A stretch of DNA of 45,684 nt, taken from Bacillota bacterium (GTDB taxonomy: Bacteria; Bacillota; Sulfobacillia; RBS10-35; JAJYVN01). Below are positions 15,855 to 24,733 of the stretch, one piece after another (positions within the stretch are counted from its first letter, which is position 1; every line of letters starts with the position of its first letter). The position numbers and the translations under genes are program-made. The stretch spans positions 1-45,684 of the forward strand of contig JAJYVV010000009.1 in the NCBI GenBank assembly GCA_021791815.1. The letters run 5' to 3'. Under the pieces are notes generated by a model. The model made no database searches. It was not told where the DNA came from and was given only the letters and a program-made list of their open reading frames with translations.

Positions 15855-16835
15855 ATGCCCTGGGGCGCCGTGCTCCGGGACGTGCTCTGGCGCGTCCGCT
15901 CGCGGGGGTTCGGCGGCGGCCGCCCGCTGCTCCTCATTCTCGTGGTCATCCTCGGCGGCGCCTGGCTGTTCATGCGGGCCGAGGGCGTCAGCTACTTCCG
16001 CGCCGTGTACTGGGCGGTGACCACCGCGTCGACGGTGGGGTACGGCGATGTCGTCCCGACGACCCTGCCGGCCCGGCTGGTGGCCATGGGGATGATGGTC
16101 CTCGCCGTGCCCCTGCTGGGCCTGGGGCTCGCGAGCATCGCGTCCGGACTGGTCGAAGGCCGGCTGAGGAGCGTCCTGGGCATGACGGGCCGATCGTTCC
16201 CGCCCGGCTACACGCTCGTACTGGACTGGCCCCCCAGCGCGCAGGCCGCCGTCGCCGACATCCTCCGCCGGCGGCGTCAGGCCGTGGTGGTCGCGGACGT
16301 GGACCACCTCGGCCAGGACAACCCGGGCCTGCACTTCGTCCACGGGGACCCCACCGACGAGCAAATCCTCGCCTCGATCCGCCCGGAGACCGCGCGCGTG
16401 GCGCTGCTGTGCCACCAGCGGGACGGGGACCTTCTCGCCGCCGCCATCGCCCTCCACCGCCTGGCGCCCGCGCTGCCCCTGATGGCGGCGCCGGCACGCG
16501 CCAGCACCGCCCAGGCGCTGCGGGAGCTCGGGATCGCCGTCAGCTTCCCGAGCGGCGAATTCCTCGGCTACGTGCTGGCGCGCGGCAGCGAGACCCCCCA
16601 TGCCGGCGCGTTCCTCTGGCAATTGGTCGCCGATGACACGCACCAACTTCGCGAGCGGGCGCCTGGCCCCGCCGAGGTCGGCCGGCGGGTGGACGCGGTC
16701 CGGGCGGAACGGGCGGTGCGAGACGAGTTGGTGCTCGGGGTCTGCGGGAACGCGGGAGACCTCCGCTTCGACCTCTCCTCGGACAGGGTGCTCGCCGCGG
16801 ACGACCGCCTGCTCGTGCTGTCGTCCATGCGCTGA
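15855..16835 (+). CDS. Two-helix potassium channel with TrkA-N/RCK domain
   Basis: The 326-residue protein has a hydrophobic helix at about 20-38, a pore helix and the K+ selectivity filter TVGYGD at about 60-65, then a second membrane helix (LVAMGMMVLAVPLLGLGLAS). A cytosolic Rossmann-like RCK domain follows (about 115-230), including VVVADVDHLGQDNPGLHFVHGDPTDEQIL, where an Asp ends the second strand as in NAD-binding TrkA-N folds. The canonical GxGxxG first loop is replaced by LDWPPSAQA, so nucleotide binding may be lost. The C-terminal 90 residues resemble a degenerate TrkA-C part. It is 105 bases before the sugar kinase, in the same direction. ATG 15855 is the best start, with weak ribosome-binding support. 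Confidence 0.88.
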   Translation: MPWGAVLRDVLWRVRSRGFGGGRPLLLILVVILGGAWLFMRAEGVSYFRAVYWAVTTASTVGYGDVVPTTLPARLVAMGMMVLAVPLLGLGLASIASGLVEGRLRSVLGMTGRSFPPGYTLVLDWPPSAQAAVADILRRRRQAVVVADVDHLGQDNPGLHFVHGDPTDEQILASIRPETARVALLCHQRDGDLLAAAIALHRLAPALPLMAAPARASTAQALRELGIAVSFPSGEFLGYVLARGSETPHAGAFLWQLVADDTHQLRERAPGPAEVGRRVDAVRAERAVRDELVLGVCGNAGDLRFDLSSDRVLAADDRLLVLSSMR

Positions 16836-16940
16836 CCCCCGGGGCGGGCCCGGCGCCACTCGGGCCTCCGCGGCGCAGGGTTCCCGCCGGCCGTACCGAA
16901 GACCGCCGGTGCGCCGACGCCAAGCGAGCGGGGGCAGGGT

Positions 16941-18638
16941 ATGGGGCGGCAGATCCGCGCGGGCACGGCCCCCGAGGGCAGGAGGGCGCAGCAGGTCGCG
17001 GGCAAGCGTCCGGGCGCGGGGGGGCAGGACGCCGTCGTCGCCCCTCCGCGCCGCGGGGTGGTGGTGCGGCCCACCGGTGCCGCGGGGCCCGGGGCCGCGC
17101 GCGCGGAGCCCAAGACGCAGACGCGGGCGGCGTCCGACCGCCGGCCCGGCGAGGGGTGCCTGCTCGGCGTCGACATCGGGACCACCGGCAGCAAGGCCAT
17201 CGCCTTCACGCCCGACGGGCGCCCGGTGGCCCGCGGCTACGCGGACTATCCCCTGCACGTGGGTCCCGGTGGAACCGCGGAACTGGATGCCGAGGCCGTG
17301 ATGGACGCCCTGCGCCATGCCATCCGCGCCGCCTCGGCCGAGGCCTCCGCTGCCGGCGCGGGCCCGATCATCGCCCTCGCGGCCGCCGCGCAGGGGGAGG
17401 CCTTCACGGCCGTCGACCGCCACCTGGCGCCCCTGCGGCGATCCATCGTCACCTTCGATCGCCGCGGGCAGGCCGGCGCCGACGAACTGCGCGCCGCGGG
17501 CTGGGAGGGGCGCACCGAAAAGACGGGCCTCCCGCTGTCGTTCATCGTGACCGCGGCGAAACTGGCGGCCCTGCGCCGGGAAGACCCCGACCTGTACCGC
17601 CGGGCCGCCCACTTCCTCTGCTTCGAGGACCTGCTGGCGGCGCACCTCGTCGGCCACCCCGTGGGCAGCGACAGCCTCCTGCAGCGGACGTGGCTGCTGG
17701 ACCGGCACCGCCGCGGCTGGGACGACGCCGCGCGAGCGGAACTCGACCTGGCGGGCGGCCGCCTGGCGGAGGTCGCGCCCATGGGCGCCGCCGTGGGCGA
17801 GGTCACGCCGGCGGCGGCCCGCGCGTACGGCCTGCCCGCCGGCTGCCGGCTGGTCGCCGGCGCCCACGACCAGACCGCCGCGCTCCTCGGGGCGGGCGCG
17901 TTCCTGCCGGGCTTCGCGGCCCACGCCATCGGGACGGTGGACTGCCTCAGCGTCACCCTGCGCGACGGGGAGGCGGCGCGCTTCGTGGCCCGGGGCTACG
18001 GCCTCGGGCTGCACCCCCTGCCGGGACTCGCCGTGACCCTCGCCTTCGGCTTCGGCGGCGGCTCGCTGCTGGCCTGGGCGAAGACCCTCACCGGAGCCTC
18101 CGACGTCGGCGCCCTGCTCGCCGAGGTGCCGGAGGAGCCCGGTTCCGCGTTCGCGGTGCCCTTCTGGGCCGGTTCCGGCACCCCGGACCTCGACGCGGAA
18201 GACCGCGGCGCCGTCTTCGGCCTCACCCTGGAGACGACGCGAGGCGACTTCGTGGCGGCGCTGCTTCGCGGCATGGCCCTGGAGGGCCGGCGCAACATGG
18301 AGGTCCTCCGGGAGCTCGGCGTCGAGGTGCGGGAATGCCGCCTCGTGGGCGGCGGCGCGCAGAGCGCCGCCTGGTCGCAGCTGCGCGCCGATGTGGCGGG
18401 GCGGTCCTACGTGGAGATGGCCGTCCGCGACGCCGGGTGCCTGGGGGCGGCCATGCTGGCCGCGGTGGGCGCCGGCCTGTATCGCGACGCGAGCGCCGCC
18501 GGGGACGCGATGGTGCGCGCCGGGCCCCGCTTCGAGCCCCGCCCCGACGCCGCCGCCGCGTACTCCCAGGTGTACCCGGCGTACCTGCGGGCCGTGGCGG
18601 GGACGCGCGCCGCTCGGCCCGGAGCCGACGGCCGCTAG
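16941..18638 (+). CDS. rhaB: FGGY-family carbohydrate kinase, probable L-rhamnulokinase
   Basis: The kinase would phosphorylate L-rhamnulose at O-1. The FGGY fold starts at LGVDIGTTGSKAIAFTPDG (about residue 75), with the catalytic Asp in GAHDQTAALLGAG (about 310) and the ATP-site motif GGGAQSAAWSQLRADVAG near 470, then DAGCLGAAMLAAVGAGLY. Length (565) exceeds the usual about 490 because of a 70-residue Arg/Gly/Pro-rich N-terminal extension without structure. GTG codons at 17058-17064 could be the true start, but ATG 16941 has a fair GGGGGCAGGG site. Rhamnulokinase activity rests on the next two genes; alone it could be any FGGY sugar kinase. It is the first gene of the rhamnose operon. Confidence 0.82.
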   Translation: MGRQIRAGTAPEGRRAQQVAGKRPGAGGQDAVVAPPRRGVVVRPTGAAGPGAARAEPKTQTRAASDRRPGEGCLLGVDIGTTGSKAIAFTPDGRPVARGYADYPLHVGPGGTAELDAEAVMDALRHAIRAASAEASAAGAGPIIALAAAAQGEAFTAVDRHLAPLRRSIVTFDRRGQAGADELRAAGWEGRTEKTGLPLSFIVTAAKLAALRREDPDLYRRAAHFLCFEDLLAAHLVGHPVGSDSLLQRTWLLDRHRRGWDDAARAELDLAGGRLAEVAPMGAAVGEVTPAAARAYGLPAGCRLVAGAHDQTAALLGAGAFLPGFAAHAIGTVDCLSVTLRDGEAARFVARGYGLGLHPLPGLAVTLAFGFGGGSLLAWAKTLTGASDVGALLAEVPEEPGSAFAVPFWAGSGTPDLDAEDRGAVFGLTLETTRGDFVAALLRGMALEGRRNMEVLRELGVEVRECRLVGGGAQSAAWSQLRADVAGRSYVEMAVRDAGCLGAAMLAAVGAGLYRDASAAGDAMVRAGPRFEPRPDAAAAYSQVYPAYLRAVAGTRAARPGADGR

Positions 18639-18702
18639 GTGCGCCGCCCGTCCCGCCCAGGTCCGGTCCGAGTCCAACCCACCGACTGCCGGAGGTGCGC
18701 CC

Positions 18703-20745
18703 GTGCCCATCCCCTGGACCCCCCCGCCGCCCGAGCAGGCCCGCGACGCCCTGGGCGAACTGGTGCACCGGTCGCGGCTGCTCGGCGCCGACCGCTCGAT
18801 CTGCAACTGGGGCGGCGGCAATACGTCGTCCAAGGGTAGCGCGGCGGACTTCCGCGGCCGCACGGTGCGCGTGCTCCACGTCAAGGGCAGCGGGTCCGAC
18901 CTGGCCGACTGCGGGCCGCGGCACTTCGCGACCCTGGCGCTGGAGCCGATCCTCGAGCTCCTGGACCGCGAGGCCATGACGGATCAGGAGATGGTGGACT
19001 ACCTGGCGCACTGCGCCCTCCATCCGGGGGGCCCGCGCCCGTCCATCGAGACCCTCCTGCACGCGTTCCTGCCCGCTCCGCACGTGGACCACAGCCACCC
19101 CGACGCGATCGTCGCCCTGTGCACGGCTCGGGAGGGCCCGGAGTGGGCGCGGCGGATCTACGGAGACCGCGCCATCTGGATCCCCTACCGCCGCCCGGGG
19201 TTCGGGCTGGCGCGGCAGTGCGCCCTGGCCCTGCGCGAACGCCCGGACGCGCGGCTCATCCTGCTCGCCAAGCACGGCCTGATCACCTGGGGCGAGACGT
19301 CCGAGGAGTCGTACACGGGCACCATCCGCGCCGTCGCGGAGGCCGAGGCCTTCCTGCGGGGCCGGGGACCGGATGCGGCGCCGGCCCGGCGGTCGGCGGC
19401 GACCGCGCCCGCGGAGCCGGTCGAGTCGCTGCTTCCGTGGCTGCGGGGGCGGCTTTCGGCCGGCGGCCGGGTCGTGCTCACCCTGGACGACACCCCCGAG
19501 ACCCTGGCCTTCCTGGACGACGAGGCGCGCATGGCGGTCATCGCCGAGGGGGCGGCATGCCCCGATCACCTGGTCCACACGGGCCGCCTGCCGCTGCGGC
19601 TGCGCCGGGGCGCGGACCGGCCGGCCATCGAGGCGGCCCTCGCCGCCTTCGCGCGGGACGTGACCGCCGAGTACGGGGCGTGCTCCGCGCGGGGGGAGGC
19701 GCAGTTCCCCCAGGACCCTCCCATCCCGCGGGTGATCCTGCTCCCGGGCGTGGGCCTGATCACCTCCGGCAGGAGCAAGGCCGCATCGCGGGTCAGCCGC
19801 GACCTCGCCCACCGGGCGATGGCCGTGGCCGACCTGCTGGTGCGCGCGAGCGGCGCCTACGAGCCGCTCGGGGCGCAGGACGCCCACAACGTCCAATACT
19901 GGCCCCTGGAGCGGTACAAGCTCACGCTGCAGCCGCCGGAGCGCGAGTTCTCGCGCCAGGTGGCCTTCATCACCGGCGGCGCCGGAGGCATCGGGAGCGC
20001 CATCGGGCGCCGCTTCGCGGGGGGCGGCGGCCACGTCGTGCTCGCCGACCTCGACGGGCCCGGCGCGGAGGCGCGGGCCAAGGAGCTGAACGCCGAATTC
20101 GGGGACGGCTGCGCCACGGCGGTGGCCGTCAACGTCACCGACGAGGCGCAGGTGGCGGCGGCCATGGGCGCCGCGGTGCGCGCGTACGGCGGCATCGACC
20201 TCTGCGTCGCCAACGCCGGCATCGCCTCCTCGGCCCGCATCGAAGACACGTCCATGGACGAGTGGAACCGGAACCTGTCGGTCCTCGCGACCGGCTACTT
20301 CCTCGCGGCGCGGGAAGCCGCCCGCGTCCTCCGCGGCCAGGGGTCGGGCGGCTCCATCGTGTTCGTGGCGTCGAAGAACGCGGTCGCCGCCGGCAAGAAC
20401 ATCTCGGCGTACGGGGCGGCGAAGGCGGCCGAACTGCACCTGGCGCGCTGCCTGGCCGAGGAGTTGGGACCGGACGGCATCCGGGTGAACGTGGTGAATC
20501 CGGACGCCGTCCTGTCGGGATCGCGCATCTGGTCGTCCGACTGGAAGAAGGCCAGGGCGGCGAACTACGGCATCGCGGAGGAGGACCTGCCGGCCTTCTA
20601 CCGCCAGCGCACGATCCTCCACGTGAACATCGAACCGGGCGACGTGGCCGAGGCGGTCTGCTTCCTCGCGTCGGCCCGCGCGAGCAAGACCACGGGCGCG
20701 ATGCTGCCGGTCGACGGCGGCGTCGGCCCGGCGTTCCCTCGGTAG
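18703..20745 (+). CDS. rhaEW: Bifunctional L-rhamnulose-1-phosphate aldolase / L-lactaldehyde dehydrogenase
   Basis: A 680-residue fusion of YuxG/RhaEW type. Residues 1-400 are a class II aldolase: NWGGGNTSSKG phosphate site (about 35), Zn ligands in HVDHSHPDAI (from 127) and KHGLITWGE (His about 191). Residues 415-680 are a short-chain dehydrogenase with TGGAGGIGSA (about 424), NAGIASSA and the YGAAK active site (Tyr about 570). The aldolase splits rhamnulose-1-phosphate into DHAP and L-lactaldehyde; the SDR half oxidises lactaldehyde to L-lactate, as shown for RhaEW in other bacteria. Start GTG 18703 has GGAGGTG six bases upstream. It lies 64 bases after the kinase and upstream of the isomerase. 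Confidence 0.93.
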   Translation: MPIPWTPPPPEQARDALGELVHRSRLLGADRSICNWGGGNTSSKGSAADFRGRTVRVLHVKGSGSDLADCGPRHFATLALEPILELLDREAMTDQEMVDYLAHCALHPGGPRPSIETLLHAFLPAPHVDHSHPDAIVALCTAREGPEWARRIYGDRAIWIPYRRPGFGLARQCALALRERPDARLILLAKHGLITWGETSEESYTGTIRAVAEAEAFLRGRGPDAAPARRSAATAPAEPVESLLPWLRGRLSAGGRVVLTLDDTPETLAFLDDEARMAVIAEGAACPDHLVHTGRLPLRLRRGADRPAIEAALAAFARDVTAEYGACSARGEAQFPQDPPIPRVILLPGVGLITSGRSKAASRVSRDLAHRAMAVADLLVRASGAYEPLGAQDAHNVQYWPLERYKLTLQPPEREFSRQVAFITGGAGGIGSAIGRRFAGGGGHVVLADLDGPGAEARAKELNAEFGDGCATAVAVNVTDEAQVAAAMGAAVRAYGGIDLCVANAGIASSARIEDTSMDEWNRNLSVLATGYFLAAREAARVLRGQGSGGSIVFVASKNAVAAGKNISAYGAAKAAELHLARCLAEELGPDGIRVNVVNPDAVLSGSRIWSSDWKKARAANYGIAEEDLPAFYRQRTILHVNIEPGDVAEAVCFLASARASKTTGAMLPVDGGVGPAFPR

Positions 20746-20928
20746 GGGGGCGACCGCGGACGGCCCCGCCTCCCGCGGTCGCCCCGGGCCGCGCCGGTCG
20801 TGGCGCGACTCCGCCCGGCCGCCACCGCCCGGCAGGGCCGACCAGACCACCCGGCGAAGCGGCCGGCGTGGGGCGTCCCGGCCGCCGGGCCGGGCGCGCG
20901 ATCCGGACCGCCGGGAGGTCGATGCGCC

Positions 20929-22059
20929 GTGGCCGTCTCCCCGGAGATCTCCGACATGCTCGCCCGCTTCACCGTGGCCATCCCGTCCTGGGGCTTCTCC
21001 CCCATGGGCACGCGCTTCGCCACGTTCCTCCTGGGGGACGAGGCCCGCGACATTTACGGACGGATCGACCGCGCGTCCGAAGTGCACCAGGCGACGGGCA
21101 TCACGCCCGGGCTCGCCCTGCATTTCCCCTGGGACCGCACGGACGACCTCGGCGCCCTCGGCCGGTACATCCACGCGCGCGGCCTGCGGGTCGAGGCCGT
21201 GAACCCGAACACGTTCCAGGATCCGACCTACCGGCTGGGGAGCGTGGCGCACCACGACCCGGCGGTCCGGCGGCAGGCCGTGGAGCACCTGCTCTGGTGC
21301 GTGGAGGCCCAGAAGCAGCTGGACGCGCCCTACCTGTCCCTCTGGTTCGCGGATGGCACGAACTATCCGGGTCAGGCCGACTTCCGCCGTCGCCACGAGG
21401 CGGTGCTGGACAGCCTGCGGCCCGTGGCCGCCGCCCTGGCGCCGGGCCACACGATGCTGGTCGAGTACAAGCCGTTCGAGCCGGCCTTCTACCACACCGA
21501 CCTCGCGGACTGGGGCACCGCCCTGCTGGTGTGCCAGCAGCTCGGGGCCCAGGCGAAGGTGATCGTCGACCTCGGCCATCACCTGCAGGGCCACAACGTC
21601 GAATTCACCGTCGCCCTGCTGCAGCACGCCGGCCGCCTGGGCGGGTTCCACCTCAACAACCGCAAGTACGCCGACGACGACCTGATGACGGGCAGCCTCG
21701 ACCCGTACGGCCTCTTCCTCATCTTCCGCGAACTGGTCAAGGGCGAGCGGCTGTATGGGCGACGCATCGAGTCCGTCTCCTACTGCCTGGACCAGTCGGC
21801 CAACGTCGAGGCCAAGGTGCCGGCGATGATCCTCTCCGTGATGAACACCCAGGAAGCCTTCGCCAAGGCGCTGCTGGTCGACGAGGACGCGCTCGCGGCC
21901 GCGGAGGCGGAGGGCGACGTGATCGCGGCGCAGGAGGTCCTGCGGGCGGCCTTCCTGACGGACGTGCGCCCGATGCTGGCGGAATTCCGGCGCGGCCGCG
22001 GCACGCCGGAGGACCCGTTGCGGTATCATCGGGAGCGGATGGCGCCCGCGCGGGCGTAG
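20929..22059 (+). CDS. rhaI: L-rhamnose isomerase, RhaI type
   Basis: The isomerase converts L-rhamnose to L-rhamnulose in a metal-dependent TIM barrel. The 376-residue protein resembles Pseudomonas stutzeri/rhizobial RhaI rather than E. coli RhaA: TVAIPSWGFSPMGTRFATF, LHFPWDRTDDLGAL, NPNTFQDPTYRLGS, then metal ligands Glu in VEYKPFEPAF (about 179), Asp in VDLGHH (about 214), His in GGFHLNNRKYADDD (about 241). Start GTG 20929 follows GGGAGGTC by nine bases; an ATG seven bases earlier is out of frame. It follows rhaEW by 183 bases, same direction. The protein ends normally, with TAG as stop. Confidence 0.92.
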   Translation: MAVSPEISDMLARFTVAIPSWGFSPMGTRFATFLLGDEARDIYGRIDRASEVHQATGITPGLALHFPWDRTDDLGALGRYIHARGLRVEAVNPNTFQDPTYRLGSVAHHDPAVRRQAVEHLLWCVEAQKQLDAPYLSLWFADGTNYPGQADFRRRHEAVLDSLRPVAAALAPGHTMLVEYKPFEPAFYHTDLADWGTALLVCQQLGAQAKVIVDLGHHLQGHNVEFTVALLQHAGRLGGFHLNNRKYADDDLMTGSLDPYGLFLIFRELVKGERLYGRRIESVSYCLDQSANVEAKVPAMILSVMNTQEAFAKALLVDEDALAAAEAEGDVIAAQEVLRAAFLTDVRPMLAEFRRGRGTPEDPLRYHRERMAPARA

Positions 22060-22113
22060 TGCCGGGCTGCGCGCGGCCGGCAGCCGACGCCGCCGGGCCG
22101 GGAGGGAATGCCC

Positions 22114-22305
22114 GTGCTTTCCGGGGTCTTCGCTCCCACGATGTTGCTCCGTTTGTTCGCCCTGTCGGCCCTGCTCGTCGCGGGGACCATGGTGGGCTTG
22201 GCCGTGGTTGGCTCGTCGGCGCGGCGGGCGGACGCGGACCTTCGCGAGCGGCTCGCCGAAGCGCGGGAGCGGGCGGCGGCGCGCGGAGGCCGCCGGAGCC
22301 GCTAG
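22114..22305 (+). CDS. Small single-helix membrane protein, unknown
   Basis: A 63-residue peptide: short N-terminus, one strong hydrophobic helix (LFALSALLVAGTMVGLAVVG), then a basic/acidic Arg-Ala-rich tail on the cytosolic side (positive-inside rule). GTG 22114 has GGAGGGA six bases upstream; the ATG at 22108 sits almost on that site and is less likely. It follows rhaI by 54 bases and probably belongs to the same operon. I do not recognise a family; it could be a membrane anchor or a sugar-uptake accessory, but that is guesswork. Confidence 0.55.
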   Translation: MLSGVFAPTMLLRLFALSALLVAGTMVGLAVVGSSARRADADLRERLAEARERAAARGGRRSR

Positions 22306-22375
22306 GCCCGCCCCGCGCCAGCGCCGATGGCCGCTCCCGCCCCGCGGCCGCACCCCCGTGGGTCCGCAGGCCCGC

Positions 22376-24595
22376 TCACCGCGCCTGGTCCGCCGCCAGC
22401 GCCTCCGCGCGGCGGGCCGCGCCGAGGCCCCACGGCCACCACGACGCCGTGCCCAGCAGCGCGATCGAAGCCGGGACCAGCAACGCCCGGACGATCCACG
22501 TATCCATCAGAATGGCGATCGACAGCCCCATGGCCAGGGTCCGCATCAACTGCAGCGGCGAGAGCAGCAGGGCGCCGAAGGCCACGACCATCAGCAGCCC
22601 GGCCCCCGTGACCATGCCGCCGGTTTCCTCAAGGCCGAGGCGGGCGGCCTCGGCGGCCGGGCGGCCGACCGCACGTTCCGTCGCCTGGAGCCGGGCCGCA
22701 TGCTCGCGGATGCGGTGGATCAGGATGACCTCGTAGTCCATCGACAGGCCGAAGAGGATCACGAAGATCAGCGGCGTGATGCTCGCGTCGAGGGGCAGCG
22801 CCTCGAACCCGAAGCGCCCGCCCTGCACGGCGAAGACGAGGATGCCAGCCGTGGCCAGGGCCACCAGCCCGTCGAACAGGACCGCCAGCACGGCCACGCC
22901 GAGCGACCCGCTGGCGGCGAACAGCACCACCAGGGCCACCCCGGCGACGACCGCCACCATCCCGGGCAGCGTCTCCGCGACCAGGTTGTTGAAGGACTGC
23001 AGCAGGGCGACCGCCCCGCCGGCCGCGCCGTGCCAACCGGCGGGCAGCCCCGCCATGATCGTCCCGATCTGGTGGAGCAACGCCGTGGTGCGCGGATCGT
23101 CCGGTCCATAGCGGGAGGTGACGGACAGGGCGATGAGGTCCGGCGGGCCGGTCGCGGCCTGCAGGGCGGCGGGCGGGCCCCCCGGAGCCGCGAACGCCGC
23201 GGCCATCGCCGCCGCGGGCACGCCGCCCGACGTCGGCGACGCGATCGACAGGACCGCCGGCAGCGCCTGGATCTTGGCGGACACGGCCGCGACCTCACTC
23301 CACGTCGCGGTGCTGGAAAGCGGTCCGGCCGACTGCAGCACCACCGGGATCGGCGCGATGGAGCCGGCGCCATAGTCGTGCTGCTGCTGCTCGACCGTCA
23401 GCCGGGCCACGTCGCTTGGCGCCAGCATCTTGGCCACGTTCGCCGGCGTGCGCACCCGTATCCCGGGGCTCCAGAGCGCGGGCACCGCCAGGACCACCAT
23501 GCCGACGGCGAAGACGGCCGCGGGACGGCGCGCCACCAGGGCCGCGACCCACGGCCAGAAGCGGCCGAGCCACGCCGGGCGCGGCAGGCGGCCCCATTCG
23601 GCGCGGGGTCCGAGCAGGGCAAGCAGCGCCGGCAGCAGCGTCAGCGTCGTGAGCAGGACGGCCAACACGGCGGCGCACCCGCCCACGGCCAGCCCGCGCC
23701 AATAGGGCGTCCGGGGCAGCAGGAGCGCCAGCATCGAAGCACCGACCGCCAGCGCGGAAAAGAACACCGACACGCCGGAGGTGCGCATCGCCTCCGCCAG
23801 CGCGCGGGCCACGGCCCCAGAGCGCCCGGCGCGATCGGCGGGCAGCGGCCCGTCGCGCCGCAGGGCGGAGCGGAAACGCGAACTCAGGAACAGGGAGTAG
23901 TCGATGCCCACGCCGAGGGCCAGGAAGCTCACGATGTTGGTGAGGTAGGCGGACAACTGCATGTAGGACTCCAGGAGGTCGACCGCGGCGAGGGCCAGGA
24001 CGGCGCCGACCAAGGCCACGAGCAGCGGCAGGACCGCGGCCACCAGGGAGTCGTAGACGAGGAAGAGCAGGATGGCGAGGAGGGGCAGGGCGATGCGCGC
24101 CGAGACCTTGAGGGTCGTCATGGCGGAGGTGAGGACCCCGCCGCCGGCGGAGTCCATGGTGACGAATTGAAGCGTCACACCGGCCTGCCCGGAGAGCGAC
24201 CGCTGCAGCGCCGCGGAGGCGGCGGAGGCGGCAGGCCCGGGTTGGATGTCGACGACGACCGCGGTCGGATGCCCGGGCAGGGCGGTGACGGCGGCCGTCG
24301 GGGCCGCGCCGGGTTGGGCCGTTGCCGCGGCGGTCTGCCACGCCGCCTCCACCTTGGAGAGCGGCAGGCCCTCCACGAGGATGCTCAGCGCGGGGGACGG
24401 AGCGCTGGGGGAACCGCCGCCGGACGCCTGGCCGATCCGCTTGAGCTGGTTGTCGGCCCAGGTCGCCTGGCTGCGCGGGTCGTCGAGGCCGGAACCCGAC
24501 AGGTTGTGACCGACGTGCAGCGCCCGCGGCACGGCCAGGAGCAGGACGGCGAGCCACAGCGCGAGCAGCGGGAAGCGGAGGCGGTGCCACACCAT
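22376..24595 (-). CDS. MMPL/RND-superfamily transporter
   Basis: A 739-residue inner-membrane protein of the MMPL (YdfJ-like) group. It has an N-terminal helix, an extracytosolic domain (about 30-170), a block of about five helices with a GxxxDY motif (LALGVGIDYSLFLSSRFR, about 220), a helix near residue 310, a second extracytosolic domain (about 340-500), and a second helix block with GLSMDYEVILIHRIREH (about 620). The Asp-Tyr pairs are the proton-relay residues of the family. Related proteins export lipids or drugs by proton motive force; the cargo here is unknown. ATG 24595 was chosen because the frame upstream is not hydrophobic. It is divergent from lutA (138-base spacer). Confidence 0.9.
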   Translation of the reverse strand: MVWHRLRFPLLALWLAVLLLAVPRALHVGHNLSGSGLDDPRSQATWADNQLKRIGQASGGGSPSAPSPALSILVEGLPLSKVEAAWQTAAATAQPGAAPTAAVTALPGHPTAVVVDIQPGPAASAASAALQRSLSGQAGVTLQFVTMDSAGGGVLTSAMTTLKVSARIALPLLAILLFLVYDSLVAAVLPLLVALVGAVLALAAVDLLESYMQLSAYLTNIVSFLALGVGIDYSLFLSSRFRSALRRDGPLPADRAGRSGAVARALAEAMRTSGVSVFFSALAVGASMLALLLPRTPYWRGLAVGGCAAVLAVLLTTLTLLPALLALLGPRAEWGRLPRPAWLGRFWPWVAALVARRPAAVFAVGMVVLAVPALWSPGIRVRTPANVAKMLAPSDVARLTVEQQQHDYGAGSIAPIPVVLQSAGPLSSTATWSEVAAVSAKIQALPAVLSIASPTSGGVPAAAMAAAFAAPGGPPAALQAATGPPDLIALSVTSRYGPDDPRTTALLHQIGTIMAGLPAGWHGAAGGAVALLQSFNNLVAETLPGMVAVVAGVALVVLFAASGSLGVAVLAVLFDGLVALATAGILVFAVQGGRFGFEALPLDASITPLIFVILFGLSMDYEVILIHRIREHAARLQATERAVGRPAAEAARLGLEETGGMVTGAGLLMVVAFGALLLSPLQLMRTLAMGLSIAILMDTWIVRALLVPASIALLGTASWWPWGLGAARRAEALAADQAR

Positions 24596-24625
24596 GAACG
24601 GCTTGTCCCCCCGTTCGCCATGCGG

Positions 24626-24631
24626 ATCATA
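24626..24631 (-). promoter_or_regulatory. Candidate -10 element (TATGAT) for the MMPL gene
   Basis: Minus-strand TATGAT ends 31 bases before ATG 24595, giving a short leader. No matching -35 is visible. Confidence 0.35.
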
Positions 24632-24733
24632 GCGGAAGGGCCGGCCGCCGCCCACTCCGGGCTGAGCGCCGCCGGGGAGCTGCCAGGAACGCGGCGGCAG
24701 GCCGCGCCGCCAACCCTGCCGAACGTACCGGGC

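Noticed and set aside
14784-18977. A 1397-codon minus-strand open frame spanning several genes
   Set aside because: Only its last 263 codons (PhyH 3) look like protein. The rest is Arg/Gly/Pro-rich and lies opposite the channel, kinase and aldolase genes on the plus strand, which have clear motifs. Long false frames are expected at this G+C.
18223-22353. A 1376-codon minus-strand frame opposite the rhamnose operon
   Set aside because: No motif; composition is that of an antisense shadow. The plus-strand genes have ribosome sites and catalytic motifs.
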